From: Exiguobacterium sp. s193
GTDB taxonomy: Bacteria > Bacillota > Bacilli > Exiguobacteriales > Exiguobacteriaceae
Reading direction: 5' to 3'
NCBI RefSeq assembly: GCF_018618755.1
Contig: NZ_JACSMR010000001.1
Span: 698,618-762,617 of the forward strand
Length of the DNA: 64,000 bases
Shown here: one piece after another, positions 62,079 through 64,000 of the stretch
Layout of the letters: the number at the start of each line of letters is the position of its first letter
Numbering within the stretch: position 1 is the stretch's first letter
Translations under genes and position numbers: made by a program
Notes under the pieces: generated by a model
Told to the model about the DNA's origin: nothing
The model's database searches: none
What the model saw: the letters and a program-made list of their open reading frames with translations, nothing else

Positions 62079-62501
62079 TTAACGCACAATTTCAAGCGGA
62101 ATCTCAATCCCACGTCCGGCACCGGCATCGATGATTAGGACCGGTAGACGGTCTTCCTTGAAGACGTCATCCTCGACCGTCGTATCTGCCGTGTACGTCC
62201 GAACCTCACCCATTTTTTTCGCTTCGAACGAAACGAACGGGAATGGAATCGATTGGTTGGCGACGTCGAGTCGAATGTCGACTTGCTGGTCATCAAGACG
62301 GATATCGTTTGCCGTCCGAATCGTCAGACGCATCCGGTCTTTTTCCGTCAAGGAGATTTGAGCTGAAATGTTTTCCGTTTGTCCGGCGCGTTTGACAGGA
62401 TCAATGAAGACCGTCGGGGAAGCCGTCTTCACCTCGTCAGCACGCTGACACCCGGGAATGATTAATAAAGAAATTGCTAGAGGAATCAACCAGCGTTTCA
62501 T
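62079..62501 (-). CDS. Lipoprotein of unknown function
   Basis: A 140-residue lipoprotein: MKRWLIPLAISLLIIPGCQR with lipobox IIPGC. The mature part is beta-rich (TENISAQISLTEKDRMRLTI, DVANQSIPFPFVSFE, RTYTADTTVEDDVF). It may be a BsuPI-like or Ig-like domain; not recognised. ATG 62501 lies 8 nt after the fabZ stop with only a weak GTGACC site, so it probably depends on coupling to fabZ. Confidence 0.65.
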   Translation of the reverse strand: MKRWLIPLAISLLIIPGCQRADEVKTASPTVFIDPVKRAGQTENISAQISLTEKDRMRLTIRTANDIRLDDQQVDIRLDVANQSIPFPFVSFEAKKMGEVRTYTADTTVEDDVFKEDRLPVLIIDAGAGRGIEIPLEIVR

Positions 62502-62508
62502 CGCACGG

Positions 62509-62931
62509 TCACTTAATCGCGAAAGTAAGTTCTGCAGTACAGGCGACTTCCCCATCGACCGTAGCTGTAGCACGCCCTTTACCGATTGGTCCACGCAGTT
62601 TCGTCAGTTCAACTTCCAGTCGGAGCTGATCACCTGGTACGACCTGACGCTTGAAACGGCAATTCTCGATTCCCGCAAAGAATGCGAGTTTCCCTTGGTT
62701 TTGTTCCATCTTCAAGACGGCGAATGCACCTACTTGTGCCAACGCCTCGACGATCAAAACACCCGGCATGACGTTATAGTCAGGGAAATGCCCATTAAAG
62801 AACTCTTCATTCGCCGTAACATTCTTGATTCCGACCGCTCGCTTACCTTCCTCGACCTCAAGAATGCGATCGACGAGTAGAAACGGGTAACGGTGCGGGA
62901 TAACTTCCTTAATTTGTTCGATTGTATACAT
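62509..62931 (-). CDS. fabZ: 3-hydroxyacyl-ACP dehydratase FabZ
   Basis: A 140-residue hot-dog-fold enzyme of fatty acid elongation: [11 protein letters not shown], the catalytic histidine in [23 protein letters not shown], and the [16 protein letters not shown] segment ([16 protein letters not shown]). It removes water from (3R)-hydroxyacyl-ACP. ATG 62931 is chosen because GGAG lies 8 nt upstream; open frame continues to 62949 without a site. It follows epuA in the same direction. Confidence 0.95.
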   Translation of the reverse strand: MYTIEQIKEVIPHRYPFLLVDRILEVEEGKRAVGIKNVTANEEFFNGHFPDYNVMPGVLIVEALAQVGAFAVLKMEQNQGKLAFFAGIENCRFKRQVVPGDQLRLEVELTKLRGPIGKGRATATVDGEVACTAELTFAIK

Positions 62932-62957
62932 ATATACAGCTCCAATCACTGATTAAT

Positions 62958-63257
62958 CTACGCTTTCATCCAAAAATCGGTGATGCGGGTCCACGTCTCA
63001 ATTTTCAGGACGTCCATCGCTTCACCACCACCAAATGTCGCATAACCAACCATCGCGCCAACAACCAGTGCAATCACGACAAGGACGAGAACGATCAATA
63101 AACGAACAAGGATCGGTACCCGGCGTGATGAATACTCACGAAGACGTTTCCGTTGCTTTTGCTCCGGGTTTTCTTGCTGTTCCTGATTCGACTCGTTTTG
63201 ATGTCGCTTCAGACGTTCACGTGTCGGTTGACCCGTTCCTGCTTGATTTTGTACCAT
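62958..63257 (-). CDS. epuA: EpuA family small membrane protein
   Basis: A 99-residue protein: a long basic, Gln-rich cytosolic N-terminus (NQEQQENPEQKQRKRLREYS), then RRVPILVRLLIVLVLVVIAL and GAMVGYATFGGGEAMDVLKIETW, the pattern of EpuA proteins (often labelled DNA-directed RNA polymerase subunit beta by error). One membrane helix. Its place just upstream of fabZ is typical in Bacillota. The function is not established. ATG 63257 is preferred; a GTG 9 nt upstream is in frame. Confidence 0.78.
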   Translation of the reverse strand: MVQNQAGTGQPTRERLKRHQNESNQEQQENPEQKQRKRLREYSSRRVPILVRLLIVLVLVVIALVVGAMVGYATFGGGEAMDVLKIETWTRITDFWMKA

Positions 63258-63681
63258 CTTGATCACCTTTCATTGAGTCAGTCTAAAGAACAGTATAGCA
63301 TATTAGTACCTGGTATTAAATAGTTCCGATTTAGCTACAATGTCATTCTTTTTTTAAGTGTAACATGATGAATCCAACAACATATAAAAAAATTTCGTAT
63401 TGTGTATATAAGGAAAGAAAAAATACTTTCCCATATTTTTAGAGATTCTTTTACATTTTTTAAATCCATTCCCACTGCTCATGCGTAAGCTACACAGAAC
63501 GGCAAGCAAGACGAGAACAAACACGCATTAAAATACATTTCAGATTTTCTTCAACTTTTTAAAACTTTTTAAAACTTTTTAAATCCAAACGAAATCCGGA
63601 TGCGTACGCTGTTCAGAACGATGAGGAAATGAATTACCAGATTGGTTAAAATAAAACCCAAATTTGAAAGGATGATTACAG
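63258..63681. other. Intergenic region with a triple 10-bp repeat
   Basis: About 420 bp, AT-rich. It contains three tandem copies of ACTTTTTAAA (63554-63583), about 100 bp before the next start codon. No gene recognised. Confidence 0.6.
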
Positions 63682-64000
63682 ATGAAACACACTAAAAAAT
63701 TCGCAGCATCAGCAATGGCAGCAGCACTCGTATTACCAGGGACGGCAGCATTCGCGTCAGGCGGTTCAGACGACATGATGCATGAGGACAAAGCAAAAAA
63801 CGTCACGGTCAAAACGAAAGCAGCAGACCTTCGTGCGACACTCGACCAATTGCTTTCTGAGCACTTCGTGCTTGCCGTCATGGACATGAAAAAACAATAT
63901 GATGGTTCGAAAGATGCAGAATACTACGAAGCAGCACTCAAACAAAACGCACTCGACATGACACCGGCAATCGCTTCAGTCTATGGCGACGAAGGTGCAA
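63682..64000 (+). CDS. Secreted protein, partial at the window edge
   Basis: An open frame from ATG 63682 (GAAAGGATG site upstream) to the edge, 106 codons seen. Signal peptide MKHTKKFAASAMAAALVLPG, then AAFA. The mature part begins GGSDDMMHEDKAKN and continues as a helical domain (LRATLDQLLSEHFVLAVMDM, DAEYYEAALKQNALDMTPAI). The helical repeats with conserved HF and N resemble domains found in some secreted proteins annotated as copper amine oxidase N-domain or periplasmic helical proteins, but I do not assign it. Confidence 0.75.
   Translation, partial: MKHTKKFAASAMAAALVLPGTAAFASGGSDDMMHEDKAKNVTVKTKAADLRATLDQLLSEHFVLAVMDMKKQYDGSKDAEYYEAALKQNALDMTPAIASVYGDEGA

Overview
The window looks like a chromosomal stretch of a low-GC Gram-positive bacterium (Bacillota), most probably Exiguobacterium. 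This is an inference. It rests on strong AGGAGG-type ribosome sites, TagG/TagH teichoic-acid export, LytR-CpsA-Psr and BY-kinase capsule proteins, a sortase-type surface protein, EpuA next to FabZ, many large secreted Ig-like proteins, and no sporulation genes. No rRNA, tRNA, CRISPR array or transposase gene was seen. Both edge genes (1-672 and 63682-64000) are cut by the window.

Layout. 1-2.4 kb: the start of an ATP-grasp protein, a VanZ protein, an XRE regulator and a small unknown. 2.4-6.2 kb: the most unusual segment. A three-gene leftward operon holds a 48-residue cysteine-containing peptide, a protein with a PqqD/RRE-like tail, and a degenerate methyltransferase. It is divergent from a PlcR-type regulator, which is convergent and abutting with a PapR-like pheromone precursor carrying seven tandem copies of QDLPYEY. 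6.4-19.8 kb: household and envelope genes (LOG phosphoribohydrolase, GalU, TagGH, surface 5'-nucleotidase, a pseudo-M48 ankyrin protein, a second VanZ, a fatty-acid desaturase, a FAD/Rieske oxidoreductase). 19.9-26.3 kb: a secreted PPC protein, an unknown protein, a candidate invertible promoter of about 169 bp, a sigma-like factor with two tyrosine recombinases, and a membrane transglutaminase.

26.4-46.6 kb is a capsule/exopolysaccharide locus read leftward. An AT-rich strain-variable core (28.7-40.8 kb: Wzx, Wzy, glycosyltransferases, pyruvyl transferase, and RmlA/RmlB/FdtA/FdtB/FdtC-type enzymes for a dTDP-3-acetamido-sugar) sits between higher-GC conserved parts. On one side are UDP-glucose dehydrogenase and UDP-glucuronate epimerase. 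On the other are the initiating transferase, an EpsC-type dehydratase, a second GalU, and the Wzz/BY-kinase/PHP-phosphatase control module. 46.8-61.5 kb is rich in exported proteins: LCP ligase, subtilisin, a 1087-residue S-layer-like protein, a three-repeat PPC protein, a second UDP-glucose dehydrogenase, and an LPQAG-anchored SdrB-type protein. 61.6-64 kb: a copper-storage-like four-helix protein, a lipoprotein, FabZ, EpuA, and the start of a secreted protein.

Three layers stand out. First, a peptide-pheromone quorum-sensing pair lies next to a candidate RiPP operon. Second, two 20-bp recombination-site-like palindromes in inverted orientation flank a 129-bp segment that supplies the -35 box of the adjoining recombinase operon. 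Third, a short dispersed element (7.33-7.71 kb and 59.20-59.45 kb) is flanked at each locus by duplicated, locus-specific terminator hairpins.
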